The notes: a model not told the origin generated them from the letters alone. A stretch of 64,000 nucleotides of DNA from CAYRSS01 sp964426945 (GCA_964426945.1 CAYRSS010000005.1:83294-147293); one strand, 5' to 3'. Counted from the first letter of the stretch, positions 30,701-39,067 are shown. A program made the numbers and translations.

Positions 30701-32091
30701 CCCGCATCCACGTCCGGATCGAACAGGCACGGATCCCACCGGCGCATGAAGTTCTCAAAGGGCTCGACGATGTCGACGGCGCCGTCGCGGTCGCCGCCCA
30801 CCCGGTCGTCCATCTCGCAGCGGTCGCGCAGGTTCTGGAACACCGGCGGACGCGGCTCGCAGACGGGGAAGCCGAAGCAGGAACTGTTCGGGTCGGTAAT
30901 CTCGGAAGCGACGCAGTTCTGCGTGAAGTTCGCGTACTCGACGTCGTCCGGCGTGCCGTTCGGTTCACCCGGAACGCAGAGCCCCTCGGCCTCCACGAAC
31001 GGGAGCTCGTCGCGCGACCGGCCGCAGGAGCCGGGGAACGCAACCGCCCAGCCCGAGTCAACGCAATCGTCGGAGTCGCAGTCGGCGTCGCAGAAGTCCG
31101 GCACCATGTTGCCGTTGGCGTCTTCGAACTCGAAAGCCGGGAAGTCGAGGCTGACGCGGAACTGCCACCTCAGACCGACGCCGGTTGCCGGATTCACGCA
31201 GGCGTTGGGGATGGGATCCCCGGTCGTGAAGTCGAAAATGGGATCGCAGCCCACCGTACCGGGCCCGTTCGGGCAGCAGTCCGGGAAGCCGTCGTTGTCC
31301 GAGTCTGGAAGGTACCAGCAGGTCGTCGGAGCCTGGGCATCGCCGTCGAGGTTCAGGTCGATCCACGGACCCTGGAGGTCCGGCTGCATGTCGCCGTCGT
31401 TGTCGCCCCAGTTGTTCGCCTCGTCCAGACCATCCCAGCGGCCGTCGTTGTCCACGTCCGCAAAGCGCTCGCCGGGCTTCCAGACCGGGTTGCCCGCGTC
31501 GGCGCCGACCGGCCGGCCGAACGCGCCCGACACGTGGGCACCGCCGGGCTGCTGACCATTGGGCAGCGCGCCGTTGAGGTCCACGGTGATGCGCGGGCGC
31601 ATGTTATCGAACGGCTCGCCGCGGCCGTACTCGTACATGCCGTTGTTGCTGGCGTCGAAGAAGTTCGTGCCGTTGTTGTAAACCAGGGCGCCGGGCGCAC
31701 GGCCGTTCTCGGGCGTGTCGTCCGCGTCATTGACCAGCGGCGCCTGGATCGACCAAGGCAGGCTGATCCAGTCGGTGACCTGGCCCGAGATCGTCACGTC
31801 GCCGTAGGAGATCTCCTCCCAGTACTCGGCGAAGGACCCGATGTTCGGGTTGATCTTGTCGAAGTACTGGCGGTCGATCAGCGTCTTGTTGATCAGGCCG
31901 CCGGTCGGCTGGAAACGCGGGTTGCGCGCCGGCCCGGGGTACTGCTTGGGCGAGTTCGCCAGCGTCACCAGGTACTTGCGCTCGGCCGCACGGGCTGTCG
32001 AGGCAGGCAAGAGGGCGCTGACAGTCAACGCCGCCAGCAGCGCTGAACTCAGATACCGCGACGCTCCGCTCCGTGGCATGCGCGTGTTCAT
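24727..32091 (-). CDS. Giant secreted M6-type metalloprotease with six PKD domains and a C-terminal sorting signal
   Basis: About 2454 residues. A signal peptide ends near STARAAE. An Asp-rich, calcium-binding-like region with many Cys (DVDNDGRWDG, DSDNDGFPDCCP) occupies the first third. Near residue 1111 HEYLHSWEGFPDLYDYD gives an HExxH zinc site in the style of M6/immune-inhibitor-A peptidases. Six PKD domains follow from about 1825 (YFWTFDDGTT, YRWDFGDGQT, VTWMWGDGSP, YNWDFGDGTT, YSWSLGDGKT, YKWEFKVDGE). The end is tripartite: CGAGGGMCG, a hydrophobic helix, then RRRR. This is likely a cell-surface or released protease. ATG 32091 is preferred because the signal peptide begins there and AAGGGGAG precedes it. 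Confidence 0.88.
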   Translation of the reverse strand: MNTRMPRSGASRYLSSALLAALTVSALLPASTARAAERKYLVTLANSPKQYPGPARNPRFQPTGGLINKTLIDRQYFDKINPNIGSFAEYWEEISYGDVTISGQVTDWISLPWSIQAPLVNDADDTPENGRAPGALVYNNGTNFFDASNNGMYEYGRGEPFDNMRPRITVDLNGALPNGQQPGGAHVSGAFGRPVGADAGNPVWKPGERFADVDNDGRWDGLDEANNWGDNDGDMQPDLQGPWIDLNLDGDAQAPTTCWYLPDSDNDGFPDCCPNGPGTVGCDPIFDFTTGDPIPNACVNPATGVGLRWQFRVSLDFPAFEFEDANGNMVPDFCDADCDSDDCVDSGWAVAFPGSCGRSRDELPFVEAEGLCVPGEPNGTPDDVEYANFTQNCVASEITDPNSSCFGFPVCEPRPPVFQNLRDRCEMDDRVGGDRDGAVDIVEPFENFMRRWDPCLFDPDVDAGNANQQRSHWIKVFDPTSGGAPECTNPAGGVSYAAFSRNPNPDAAAPSYIELNYPGDFEALENEALSRVIFGVHDPLGIGSPAECMCDVGVAVVLDDMGMPMTTPDGFPMLGISDFNVPCADLDFDGDGTPEVTGACFAGIHSIYNSPDAWTNVTPNRGINNTTLRSSKMKAAGGSGGEANFVIATPEPGTYPPFQPVDEPWWAEAWANRYEVPSGETSPARAWPAGSSGLDPSSNTLRMVEFNSELDPENWVAERDRRLFSANFGGTTLLDPVGTQLGSNQHRRRIGLGTGWANGIDGGGAFSANIWENGTPEADSFMVGSADYRILPEEANGAGLPGVYYDGPVEHDDLPKSKYHRAGDQRLGEVTSPFNKDFWGQDFGTHELNSTGPSNGDQIIPGAGPLAVGVHGTLGRDAGNLLLPELLTWVTDGSTVSFGHVWDSLHGPHPFAGPGDQSTPGENMGFRDYNLDGMVDQGESRIAGTECYLVDGDQASRDNGTDTAYPWNRQRLTEDVIHVVDEILDFDDFVDAVSMARLACPGTTTFSSVPLDLGGMGQFDQIPHEGVVSGITLLPAGAHVPGDFIRASPVNYPIHNNDAGDPLSKLPRDPAAQHTVNWNIAFHDLIISLGVEGESAGAGQGTIPTADFQTAYSAHEYLHSWEGFPDLYDYDVYFTQANLLINRPIARWCIMAEGGLVHPVPILKEKPCTEWIRPVDLTTVLTPGVRTTLTLPRSEFVRDQSHFFLENENWLGERYYLWSVGSGFNTRMPGPGMLIMHTDVGSNPEGLPSGQQNATRFNYMIVEADGRGELAAGVNGGEASDPWPGSENKRVFNFNTFPAATWYAQNRWTGLSISDVRPDGAGSVAIDITWSPTSIPSFEFVDPPGGQSVLAPDGATIYDIRGIATDVFGGTLIRFFWALKPETVSCTVGDVTACFSHPSACVAGQCTNSEDFVPPFLTNADAAHFVGSMRKNTPGTHPVSLSWNINNVPDGRYYLFAELIPGPGADGDELSNTPPRKNRNNRGNGTVSDVTVASTRLLNSGLDGEVSELVLTDAAADFSTAVGMPARAIDQGDRLRIIAGSGVETGDCELYDLWRIDGQRLAIVGGDDPRSDGATTHTISEYQILRPRQCGNGEIPECFNPPTSFDFNCYDVVVDSAGVAASVTRYNSFKARPNVDFVAAGIQAGDQLMVSGFDTRIPILRTVVSLPGNGRTLELTQGAANSPLVNGPLDNWDVQAWSLVRPGRSRSEAWTATCKSADGRKWVVTSSITEDVPASVPATSLPTTFCIPAGATSFTYPTDATTCPGDATFVASDYTRRQNTSPVTFKVNIGSVPFAMGDSFTFVTTGATAVSQGVTVIEGEIKEGPTAIISATPLSGLAPLTVTFDGRASIEPDGLPLDYFWTFDDGTTATGDVVVHTFNESRPFTVVLRVTNPINGLFHESFVDIDVTNNSPTAKVVATPTSGPRPLTVNFSAAQSSDLESGTAGLIYRWDFGDGQTAGTGIPGDLVETSHFYNTDGAFNVVLTVEDEGGKTDTDTLQILVGNTRPVPNIFFTSPTGSTPHTVTFNAINSFDADGDAISVTWMWGDGSPNETYPRTGKPPAVNGAVPHTFTLPANETSRSYQVTALLTDARGATAMWPGVTVTVSKPTPAESVPFADFTITPTQGEVNETIVLDASLSRDNPASGSLTAYNWDFGDGTTGTGKIVEHKFEIAGTYNIRLTVVDNATPPNTASRTRSIVITEEGGTGPETENTAPTAAFVVNPDRGVAGTTRFSFDASASSDAEGGELTYSWSLGDGKTDTGVRIEHVYDTPGAYQVRLTVRDAENASTSATRQVLVSDAAGNNVPFAFITAGPRTGTAPVNLVFNGSTSFDPDGDQLSYKWEFKVDGEMFSEREGAEVTQLFEEAGTYTVELVVEDGKGGVGRSGEEQVVVTARQTIDNGNANGNDNGEGQPIPQPDTGCGAGGGMCGLGMIISLLGSLTGLTALKAGLRRRRL

Positions 32092-32379
32092 CTCGTGTGT
32101 ACTCCCCTTGACGCCTGCGGTCTTCAGGTGGGATGGATTACCAGTCTCGGTCATGGACAAATGGCTCTCTCTCTCGCGCGACGACCCGCCGTGGCAACAA
32201 ACTTGATTCACCGCCCCGGAAAGCGCCGAAAACGCACCCGTGAAGGACTGACGGTCTGCCAGGAGGGGTGAACCGGCGCAAAGAGGCGCCAGGCACCTCG
32301 CGCCGACGCACTGGGGAGGGGTGGAAAAGGCCCGCCCGCAGACCGCGCCGACACGGATGACCACCATGACCCGTCGGTC

Positions 32380-32409
32380 ATCGTATCGCCCGTCGCAAGT
32401 GTCTGTCAA
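32380..32409 (-). promoter_or_regulatory. Sigma-70-type promoter of the giant protease gene
   Basis: Minus-strand TTGACA (32404-32409), an 18-base spacer, then TACGAT (32380-32385). The -35 is perfect and the -10 matches 4 of 6. The start would be near 32373. Confidence 0.5.
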
Positions 32410-32514
32410 CCACGACGGACCCCGCCCGGACGGCCTATCGGACAGTGAGCTAATTATCGCCCCTGCAATGACTTGCCGCGAACAGGCCAGGCCGCTTCAG
32501 AGGCCCGGAAACAA

Positions 32515-32550
32515 GCGTGCCGGGCGACGGCTGACCGTCGTCCGGCACGC
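32515..32550 (-). terminator. Terminator hairpin of the FG-GAP lipoprotein gene
   Basis: A 16-bp stem with one G-T pair (GCGTGCCGGGCGACGG and CCGTCGTCCGGCACGC) and a four-base loop lies about 30 bases after the stop codon at 32579. On the minus strand it is followed by TTGTTT. Confidence 0.65.
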
Positions 32551-32578
32551 GAAAAAATCAGGAAAAACCGGATGACCG

Positions 32579-35500
32579 TTACGGCACGACTGAGCCGTAC
32601 ACGAGGTAAGCCTCGCCGGCGTTGGTCCGCCCGCGACCGGTCTGCGGGTCGGTACCCGGATCGGAGAGAATCGAGCCGATCAGGATGTCCGCCCGGCCGT
32701 CGCCGTCGACGTCGCCGGCGCTGCCCAGCCCGAACGACCGCCCGCGATTGAGCTTGGCCACGATGCCGCCATTGATCGAGTCGCCCGCATCGCCGCCGCC
32801 CAACCGGTCACCGGCACGCCGCCCGGCGATCATCAGGCCGCGGAGGTTGCTGGACCCGAGCTGGCCCACGCTGATTCCGATAATGCCGGTCGAATCGGGC
32901 GTCAGCTCGTGCAGTCGGTTGCGACTGGAGATCAGGTACACCAGGCCGGCGTTCATCAGGTTGTCATAGCTCGAATCACAGCCCGCGACGCCGGGGCAGC
33001 CGTCGGGGACACCGTTGGGACCGCTGACGTCGTCCTTCACGCCATCCTCGTCTGTGTCGACGCCCGTTGCCGTCAGCTGATCCATGCCGTCCAGCGGATT
33101 CGGATCGAAGCGCGGCGTCGCGTTCGGGGCCGCCACCAGCAGGTCGGCGAGGCCGTCGCCATCAACGTCCCCGGCGTTGGCGACGTTAAAGCCGAACTGA
33201 CCGTTCACATCCAGGGTGTTACCGGTGATGCGGATAGCCCGCGGGCCGCCCGCGGCATTGCGGGCCTTGAGCAGCGCGTCGACCGTAATGCCATTGACCG
33301 GGCTGCGGAAGTTGGGATCGCCGAAGACGATGATCACCTCGCCAATGCCCGCACTCGCGCCGGGGCTGCCGATGACAAGGTCCGAGATGCCGTCGTCGTT
33401 GAAGTCCACGCCCGTCGCTAGGCTGGCACCGAGCAGAGCCGGTGTGTCAGAGACGACCAGGACACCATCGAGCCGCTCGGGATCGCCGCCCGGGTTGCCC
33501 GTCGAGCCGGGATCAAGTTCGAGCTTGGGCAGGACGAAGTCGCCCTCGACCGACTCGGCCCGGCGGAAGGCGATGTACACGCGGCCCTGGCCGCCGGCGG
33601 AGTTGGGCGCGCCGACCGCGAAATCGTTTCGGCCGTCGGCGTTGAAGTCGTCGATGCCGACGATGTTGCGAATCGCATCAGACTGATCGCCGACGATATG
33701 CGAGGCGTCGAGGTAGGGGGCGCGGTTGTCACCACAGTGGCTGACGACATCGGCCACGTACTGGTGCGGGCGCGGCGGAACGAGCCCCTCGCCGAAGACC
33801 GTGTCCGTGCCCCACAGCAGGCGGTTCTTCATGAGGTAGGCCACGCCCGAGCCCGAAGAGGTGCTGGGCAGCCCCATGATCTCGGCCGGCGTACCCGTTC
33901 GGCCCGGAGCGCTGATGATCAGATCGCCCGCCTTGTCCGGGTTGGTCGAGGCGCGGCTGAAGGTCACCGAGGTGCCGAAGCGGTCGCCCATCGACTTGCC
34001 GACGATTCGAGCGCCGAAGGGGGGCGAAGGAACGAGCCCGACCGCGAAGAAGCCGGATCCGACCTCAGGATTGCCCAGTCCGCCGAGCACGTTGCCGCAG
34101 ACCTGCGCGTCGTAGATGAAGCCGCAGCCGCCATCGAGCGGCAGTCCGAGCACGATATGCGTGGGCGCCGCGAGCTGCGAAATGAACCCGATGCTTGGTC
34201 CGGTGATGATGTCGAACAGCCCGTTCTCACCCGGAACACAGTCGAAAGGCAGCCCGGCGCACGCGGGCTCCTCGGGCGCCGTTCGCCCCATGCAGGCGTC
34301 CTGTGCGATGTCCGTCGCAATCGTAACCCCGGCTGGCCAGCCCACGGCGGTGTTGCCCGTCGCGAATCCCTGCCCGACTTCGTCAAGGAAGATGGTCGGA
34401 TCCTCGCCATCCGGATCCTTGAACTGCGGGTTGGTGCTGCTGACAATGACCACACCGCCCGACGAGAACTGCCCACGGGCGTCGAGCCCGTGCTCGACGT
34501 TCCCCTCCTGATCCAGACACCAGCCGCGCGAGTTCACGAAGGGGAAGCCGAACACCAGGTCAGGCAGGCCGTCGTTGTCCGCGTCGGGGATCATCGTGAT
34601 GTCGGAGAGGCCGTCGGTCTGCTCGTTCGGCGTCGCCGGCTCGCAATTGTCCGTGCCGTTAACCGTTCGCATGCCCGCGAAGGTGACGCCCTTGAGCAGC
34701 GGCGTACCGACCGAGTTGAGGCTGAACTCGCCCACGAGGTTGGCTCGCGTGTCGCCGAACAGCATGTAGGCTTCGCCGTGACCGATACCCGACGGGTTGG
34801 TGAAAAACGGCTTGCCATAGCGGGCGGCGATGACGAATTCGTCCCGGCCGTCCTCGTTCAGATCGCCGGCGGTGGTGAACGAACTGCCGGCGTTGTCCTC
34901 GTTCTGGATGCCCTGGAAGATCGCGCCTTCCCAGACGCGATTCTCCTTGGCGATCTCACCGACCCACAGCACCGTCGGCAGTGACGAGACACGCACGTCC
35001 TGCGGAGCCTTGTCAACCAGCGGCGTCGAGCCATCAGTGAAACGGACCCGCACGTAGATCTCGAAGACGCCGGCGGTCGCGCTGCTGAACTCGGCCGACG
35101 TGATCGTGAGCGGACTCGCCGGAAGCACCGGGATCTCCGTCGAACCACCGCCCACGCGGAGCGCGAAGACCTCCACCGTGCCTTCGTCGGCCGGGACGTT
35201 CGTCTCCCACGTGACGTCGACGGTGTTCTCGTTCGAGCCGGCCGGCGACGGCGGAATCGAAACGGTGGTCAGCGGCGCTGTCACCAGCAGCGTGGCCGTC
35301 TTGACCAGCGTGACCGAGCCGGCCGCGTAGGTGATCACCGGCTCGTTGATGCCGTCGGTGATGATGGAACCGATGCGGTACACGCCCTCGTCCATCTCTT
35401 CGACCGGCAGGGCGAAGGTCCGCGTCGAGGTCGGCAGATCCGCCGCGATCGACGTGAAGCCGTTCGTCGAAATCGCGTCGGAATCGTAGAAAAGCTCAAT

Positions 35501-36445
35501 CTGGCCCGTGGCCCCCGCCTCCCGGATCGTGCCCTGGAATTGCAGCGTGAAGGGCTCGTCGCGGAAGAGGGAGACGGCCGTGTCCGCCGGGGCAATCCAC
35601 GAGAAGGTCGGCGGCATGCGCACCGACTGCGGATCGACGACCTCGATGAACACGTTCCGCGTGGTCTTGATGCGGAATTCCTCGCCGTCGGCCACGGTCG
35701 TCGCGATGGAGCGACCGCTGTCGGTGGCCGATACACCCAGCTCATACCGCCCGGGCAACAGGGACGCCGTCTGAAGCGTGTAGGAGCCGACGTTACCCGT
35801 CCCGATGGCCAACTGCGTGCCGATCTGGTCCGCGGCCTCGTCGCGGGAATCGTCCTCCGCCAGGCGGAACAGCCGCCACTGGACCACGCCCTCGGGATCG
35901 CGGTTGTCCCACTGGACGACCTGCTCGTCGCCGCGGCTGACAACCGAGAACGACTCCGGCTGGCGGAAGATCGGATCGGGCGAGCCCTCGACCTTCAGGA
36001 CGCCGTCGCTGAGCACCGTCTGACGGACGCCGCCGACCGTGATGAACAAGCCGATGCGGTAGAAACCTACCCCAAGTTCCGACGGATCGACAAAAAAGGA
36101 AAGATTGCTGCCCATTGGCAGGTTCGCGTTCGTGATGACGTCATTGCCGATCTGACCCGCGTTGGGGCTGTCGTCGGCCACGCGGCGGTAGAAGCCGTCC
36201 ACCTGTGTGGGGGAACCGCCGACGGTGTAGAAAACCGACACCGGCAGGTCGAGTTCAGAGACCGGCAGGTTCGATTTCAGGTTCAGAATCTGCCCGGAGG
36301 CGGTGCCCGATGAGCCGCCGTTGTCGTTCCCCGCAGGGGGCGTCGTAGCCGGACAGCCGGCGCCGAGCGCGGCCAGCAGGCCGACCAGGAGCACGCGCGA
36401 CGCCATCGGAACGAGCCGGGTATTGGGGGACCACAAGAAGGTCAT
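32579..36445 (-). CDS. Large FG-GAP (integrin-alpha-like) repeat lipoprotein
   Basis: About 1288 residues. A lipoprotein signal (VLLVGLLAALGAGC, Cys near residue 31) is followed by a Gly/Ser/Asn linker. The N-terminal half has several beta-sandwich-like modules, and from about residue 530 there is a series of FG-GAP repeats with calcium loops: GDLNEDGRDEFVIAA, DADNDGLPDLVFG, DDFNADGRNDFAVGAP, DFNDDGISDLVIGSP, GDVDGDGLADLLVAAP and GDVDGDGRADILIGS. This should form a beta-propeller on a surface-anchored protein, probably for adhesion. ATG 36445 with GGAG ten bases upstream is preferred over ATG 36406, which lacks a site. It has its own promoter and terminator. Confidence 0.87.
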   Translation of the reverse strand: MTFLWSPNTRLVPMASRVLLVGLLAALGAGCPATTPPAGNDNGGSSGTASGQILNLKSNLPVSELDLPVSVFYTVGGSPTQVDGFYRRVADDSPNAGQIGNDVITNANLPMGSNLSFFVDPSELGVGFYRIGLFITVGGVRQTVLSDGVLKVEGSPDPIFRQPESFSVVSRGDEQVVQWDNRDPEGVVQWRLFRLAEDDSRDEAADQIGTQLAIGTGNVGSYTLQTASLLPGRYELGVSATDSGRSIATTVADGEEFRIKTTRNVFIEVVDPQSVRMPPTFSWIAPADTAVSLFRDEPFTLQFQGTIREAGATGQIELFYDSDAISTNGFTSIAADLPTSTRTFALPVEEMDEGVYRIGSIITDGINEPVITYAAGSVTLVKTATLLVTAPLTTVSIPPSPAGSNENTVDVTWETNVPADEGTVEVFALRVGGGSTEIPVLPASPLTITSAEFSSATAGVFEIYVRVRFTDGSTPLVDKAPQDVRVSSLPTVLWVGEIAKENRVWEGAIFQGIQNEDNAGSSFTTAGDLNEDGRDEFVIAARYGKPFFTNPSGIGHGEAYMLFGDTRANLVGEFSLNSVGTPLLKGVTFAGMRTVNGTDNCEPATPNEQTDGLSDITMIPDADNDGLPDLVFGFPFVNSRGWCLDQEGNVEHGLDARGQFSSGGVVIVSSTNPQFKDPDGEDPTIFLDEVGQGFATGNTAVGWPAGVTIATDIAQDACMGRTAPEEPACAGLPFDCVPGENGLFDIITGPSIGFISQLAAPTHIVLGLPLDGGCGFIYDAQVCGNVLGGLGNPEVGSGFFAVGLVPSPPFGARIVGKSMGDRFGTSVTFSRASTNPDKAGDLIISAPGRTGTPAEIMGLPSTSSGSGVAYLMKNRLLWGTDTVFGEGLVPPRPHQYVADVVSHCGDNRAPYLDASHIVGDQSDAIRNIVGIDDFNADGRNDFAVGAPNSAGGQGRVYIAFRRAESVEGDFVLPKLELDPGSTGNPGGDPERLDGVLVVSDTPALLGASLATGVDFNDDGISDLVIGSPGASAGIGEVIIVFGDPNFRSPVNGITVDALLKARNAAGGPRAIRITGNTLDVNGQFGFNVANAGDVDGDGLADLLVAAPNATPRFDPNPLDGMDQLTATGVDTDEDGVKDDVSGPNGVPDGCPGVAGCDSSYDNLMNAGLVYLISSRNRLHELTPDSTGIIGISVGQLGSSNLRGLMIAGRRAGDRLGGGDAGDSINGGIVAKLNRGRSFGLGSAGDVDGDGRADILIGSILSDPGTDPQTGRGRTNAGEAYLVYGSVVP

Positions 36446-36876
36446 CACGGCGGAACTCCAACAGGCCTTCGGAATCAGGGAGGACACGCGGGGCGTACGG
36501 CAATCCCGCCGATCCAGGCGCACGGAGGGCCAATCGCTCCGAAACGCTCGACCGGGTGCCACGCAGACGACAGAACAGGGCAAGGCGCCCGCCGGCAGTC
36601 GCGACGTTATACGATCGTGGCAAGAGGGCTGTCAACCGAGACACCGCGGCCGCCAGCGGCACTGCTGGCCGACCCGTGAGAGCCGATCGCGCGGCTGGCG
36701 ACAGCGCTGATATGGGCCTTCCAACGCTCCCCGCCCCTTTCCGGAGGGTGGCTCGCGCAGACCCGCAACCCCCGCTCGCCGAGCACCGCCTCCCTTGTAA
36801 GCAGGGCGCTTCCCCGCTAAGGTTTCACGCCCCGCACAGAACCCGACGCGCGGCCGCGGGGGAGGGAGGCGACACG
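36446..36876. other. Divergent control region between the FG-GAP gene and the dehydrogenase operon
   Basis: It contains the strong minus-strand promoter at 36606-36635. On the plus strand, TTGTAA, 17 bases, then TAAGGT (about 36794-36822) is a weak candidate promoter for the dehydrogenase operon. Nothing else recognisable was found. Confidence 0.35.
36606..36635 (-). promoter_or_regulatory. Sigma-70-type promoter of the FG-GAP gene
   Basis: Minus-strand TTGACA (36630-36635), an 18-base spacer, then TATAAC (36606-36611). Eleven of twelve consensus positions match. The palindrome ACGATCGT lies in the spacer and could be an operator. The start would be near 36599, leaving a leader of about 150 bases. 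Confidence 0.65.
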
Positions 36877-37974
36877 GTGCCCAGACGCCCGATCACACTT
36901 AAAGAGAAGGTGGAGTACCTCTCCATCCTCGACGGCAGCGGCAAGCTCGACGCCGCCCTCGACCCCAAGCTCGACGCCGACAGGGCGCTGGCCATGTACC
37001 GCCTGATGCTCGTCTCGCGCCGCCTCGACGAGCGGATGATCAACCTTCAGCGGATTGGCAAGATCGGGACCTACGGCCCGTGCCGCGGGCAGGAAGCGTG
37101 CTTCTGCGGCGCGTCCGTCCTCATGGAGAAGGAAGACTGGATCTGCCACGCTTTCCGGGAGGTGGGCTCGTTCTACCACCGCGGCTGGCCGATCGAGCGA
37201 ATTATCCAGTTCTGGGGTGGCTACGAAGAAGGTTGTGAGCCCCCCGCCGGGGTCAACGACCTGCCCATCGCCGTCCCCATCGCCTCGCAGTGCCCCCACG
37301 CCATGGGGCTCGCCCTCGCGATGAAGATCAGGGGCAAAAAGAACGTCGTCCTCTGCTACTGCGGAGACGGCGGCACCAGCGAGGGAGACTTCCACGAAGC
37401 CATGAACTTCGCCGGGGTCTACAACCTGCCCATGGTCATGTTCATCGAGAACAACCAGTGGGCGATCTCGATTCCCCGCGAGGCCCAGACCCGCTCCGAA
37501 ACCATCGCCCAGAAGGCCGTGGCCTACGGCTTCGATGGCATTCAGGTTGACGGTAACGACATCCTCGCCGTCTACGTCGCGACGAAGGAAGCGGTCGACA
37601 AGGCCCGCCAGGGCGGCGGACCTACGCTGATCGAGGCGGTTACCTACCGCCTGAGCGTCCACACCACGGCTGACGACCCCAAGAAGTACCGCTCCGATGA
37701 GGAAGTCGCCCGGTGGGAGAAGCTCGACCCCATTCCGCGTTTCCGCAACTACCTGGTCAGCCGCAAGATCCTGAATGACAAGCTGATCGAGGAGATCGAG
37801 CAGGACGCCCTCGCGATCGTCGCCAAGGGTGTCGAAGCCTACGAGAGCAAGCGCGACGCCGATCCGCTCGACTGCTTCAAGTACCTCTACGCGGAGCTGC
37901 CGCAGGAGCTCATCGAGCAGCGGGAAGAATATCGAATCGCCCTGGAACGCGAAGGGATGAAGAGCAACCACTGA
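36877..37974 (+). CDS. pdhA: 2-oxoacid dehydrogenase E1 alpha subunit (probably pyruvate)
   Basis: The protein is 365 residues. The thiamine diphosphate motif is GDGGTSEGDFHEAMN ... ENNQWA, and RLSVHTTADDPKKYR matches the conserved phosphorylation-loop region of E1 alpha chains. With E1 beta it decarboxylates the 2-oxoacid and passes the acyl group to E2 lipoate. GTG 36877 has GGGAGG seven bases upstream; the frame is open well upstream but no other start is as good. A branched-chain substrate cannot be excluded from sequence alone. Confidence 0.92.
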   Translation: MPRRPITLKEKVEYLSILDGSGKLDAALDPKLDADRALAMYRLMLVSRRLDERMINLQRIGKIGTYGPCRGQEACFCGASVLMEKEDWICHAFREVGSFYHRGWPIERIIQFWGGYEEGCEPPAGVNDLPIAVPIASQCPHAMGLALAMKIRGKKNVVLCYCGDGGTSEGDFHEAMNFAGVYNLPMVMFIENNQWAISIPREAQTRSETIAQKAVAYGFDGIQVDGNDILAVYVATKEAVDKARQGGGPTLIEAVTYRLSVHTTADDPKKYRSDEEVARWEKLDPIPRFRNYLVSRKILNDKLIEEIEQDALAIVAKGVEAYESKRDADPLDCFKYLYAELPQELIEQREEYRIALEREGMKSNH

Positions 37975-37994
37975 TAATTGCCATTTGTCGATTT

Positions 37995-38046
37995 CCAATT
38001 GCCAATGAAGCAAGACGTCTGACCGCTCACCTGCATTGGCAATTGG
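37995..38046. repeat. Inverted-repeat element CCAATTGCCAATG
   Basis: A perfect 13-bp inverted repeat (37995-38007 and 38034-38046) with a 26-base loop fills most of the gap between pdhA and pdhB. Further AATTGCCA-like half-units flank it. It is AT-rich against GC-rich surroundings, as expected for a dispersed element. Confidence 0.7.
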
Positions 38047-38086
38047 CAATTGTTCATCGGCGATTTGATCCCCCGGAGACCCTCCC

Positions 38087-39067
38087 GTGGCTATGCTGAA
38101 CATGGTCAAAGCCATCAACCTCGCCCTCGATGAGGCGATGGCCGCCGACGACAGCGTCGTCCTCCTCGGCGAGGACATCGGCAAGGACGAGGGCGTCTTC
38201 CGCGTCACGGAAGGGCTGCTCAAGAAGTACGGCGAGCTACGCGTCCTCGACACGCCCCTGGCCGAGGCTGCCATCGTCGGCGCGTCGGTTGGCATGGCCA
38301 TCTACGGCCTCAAGCCCGTTTCCGAGATGCAGTTCTCCGGCTTCGCCTACCAGGCGTACCACCAGATCGAGCAGCACGTGTCCCGCTTCCGCAACCGGAC
38401 GCGCGGCCGCTACGGTTGCGGACTGGTCGTCCGCATGCCCTACGGCGGCGGCATCCGCGCGGTCGAGCATCACAGCGAAAGCCGCGAGACCATCTACGTC
38501 CACACCCCCGGGCTCAAGATGGTCATTCCCTCCGGCCCGCGCAACGCCCGGGCGCTGCTGCACGCCGCCATCCGCGATCCGGATCCGGTGATCTACTTCG
38601 AGCCCAAGGCGGTTTACCGCTCGTTCCGCGAGGAAGTGCCCGACGAGGTCGAGGTCATGCCCATCGGGAAGGCCCAGGTGGCCCGCGAAGGCAAGGACAT
38701 CACGCTGATCTCCTACGGGGCGACGATGCGCCCGACGCTCGAGGCGGCCGACGACCTGGCCGACGAGGACGGCGTCAACGCGGAGATCATCGATGTCCTT
38801 TCGGTCAAGCCGATCGACACCGAGACCATCACCCGGTCCGTCGCCAAGACCGGCCGCGCGATGGTGATCCACGAAGGTCCGCGGACCTGCGGCGTCGGCG
38901 CCGAGATTGTCGCCCGCATCGTCGAAAAGTCGCTGATGCACCTCGAAGCGCCCATCCGACGCGTGACGGGCTACGACGTGCAGTTCCCCTATTTCGCCCG
39001 CGAGCACACGTACCTGATCAATGCCGCCCGGATCAAGAACGCTGCCCGCGAAGTGCTGGCGTTCTAG
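38087..39067 (+). CDS. pdhB: 2-oxoacid dehydrogenase E1 beta subunit
   Basis: The protein is 326 residues, the family length. It shows LLGEDIGKDEGVFRVTEGL, DTPLAEAAIVGASVGMA, EMQFSGFAYQAYHQI and the C-terminal transketolase motif DVLSVKPIDTETI. It pairs with E1 alpha to form the heterotetrameric E1. GTG 38087 has GGAG eight bases upstream, better spaced than the ATG at 38093. Confidence 0.94.
   Translation: MAMLNMVKAINLALDEAMAADDSVVLLGEDIGKDEGVFRVTEGLLKKYGELRVLDTPLAEAAIVGASVGMAIYGLKPVSEMQFSGFAYQAYHQIEQHVSRFRNRTRGRYGCGLVVRMPYGGGIRAVEHHSESRETIYVHTPGLKMVIPSGPRNARALLHAAIRDPDPVIYFEPKAVYRSFREEVPDEVEVMPIGKAQVAREGKDITLISYGATMRPTLEAADDLADEDGVNAEIIDVLSVKPIDTETITRSVAKTGRAMVIHEGPRTCGVGAEIVARIVEKSLMHLEAPIRRVTGYDVQFPYFAREHTYLINAARIKNAAREVLAF

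Larger units (their letters stand above)
32092..32578. other. Intergenic region between the two giant exported-protein genes
   Basis: It holds the promoter and a leader of about 280 bases for the giant protease gene, plus the terminator of the FG-GAP gene. The leader contains GC-rich self-complementary stretches (for example around GGTGCCTGGCGCC on the minus strand) but no known riboswitch was recognised. Confidence 0.5.

Noticed and set aside
32092..32373. Leader of the giant protease gene as a cyclic-di-GMP or cobalamin riboswitch.
   Set aside because: None of the conserved core sequences of these riboswitches could be found.
36775..36830. Sequence resembling a tRNA-Thr anticodon arm (CCTCCCTTGTAAGCAGGG).
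   Set aside because: No complementary acceptor ends and no T-loop (TTCRANY) could be found around it; treated as chance or as part of the promoter region.
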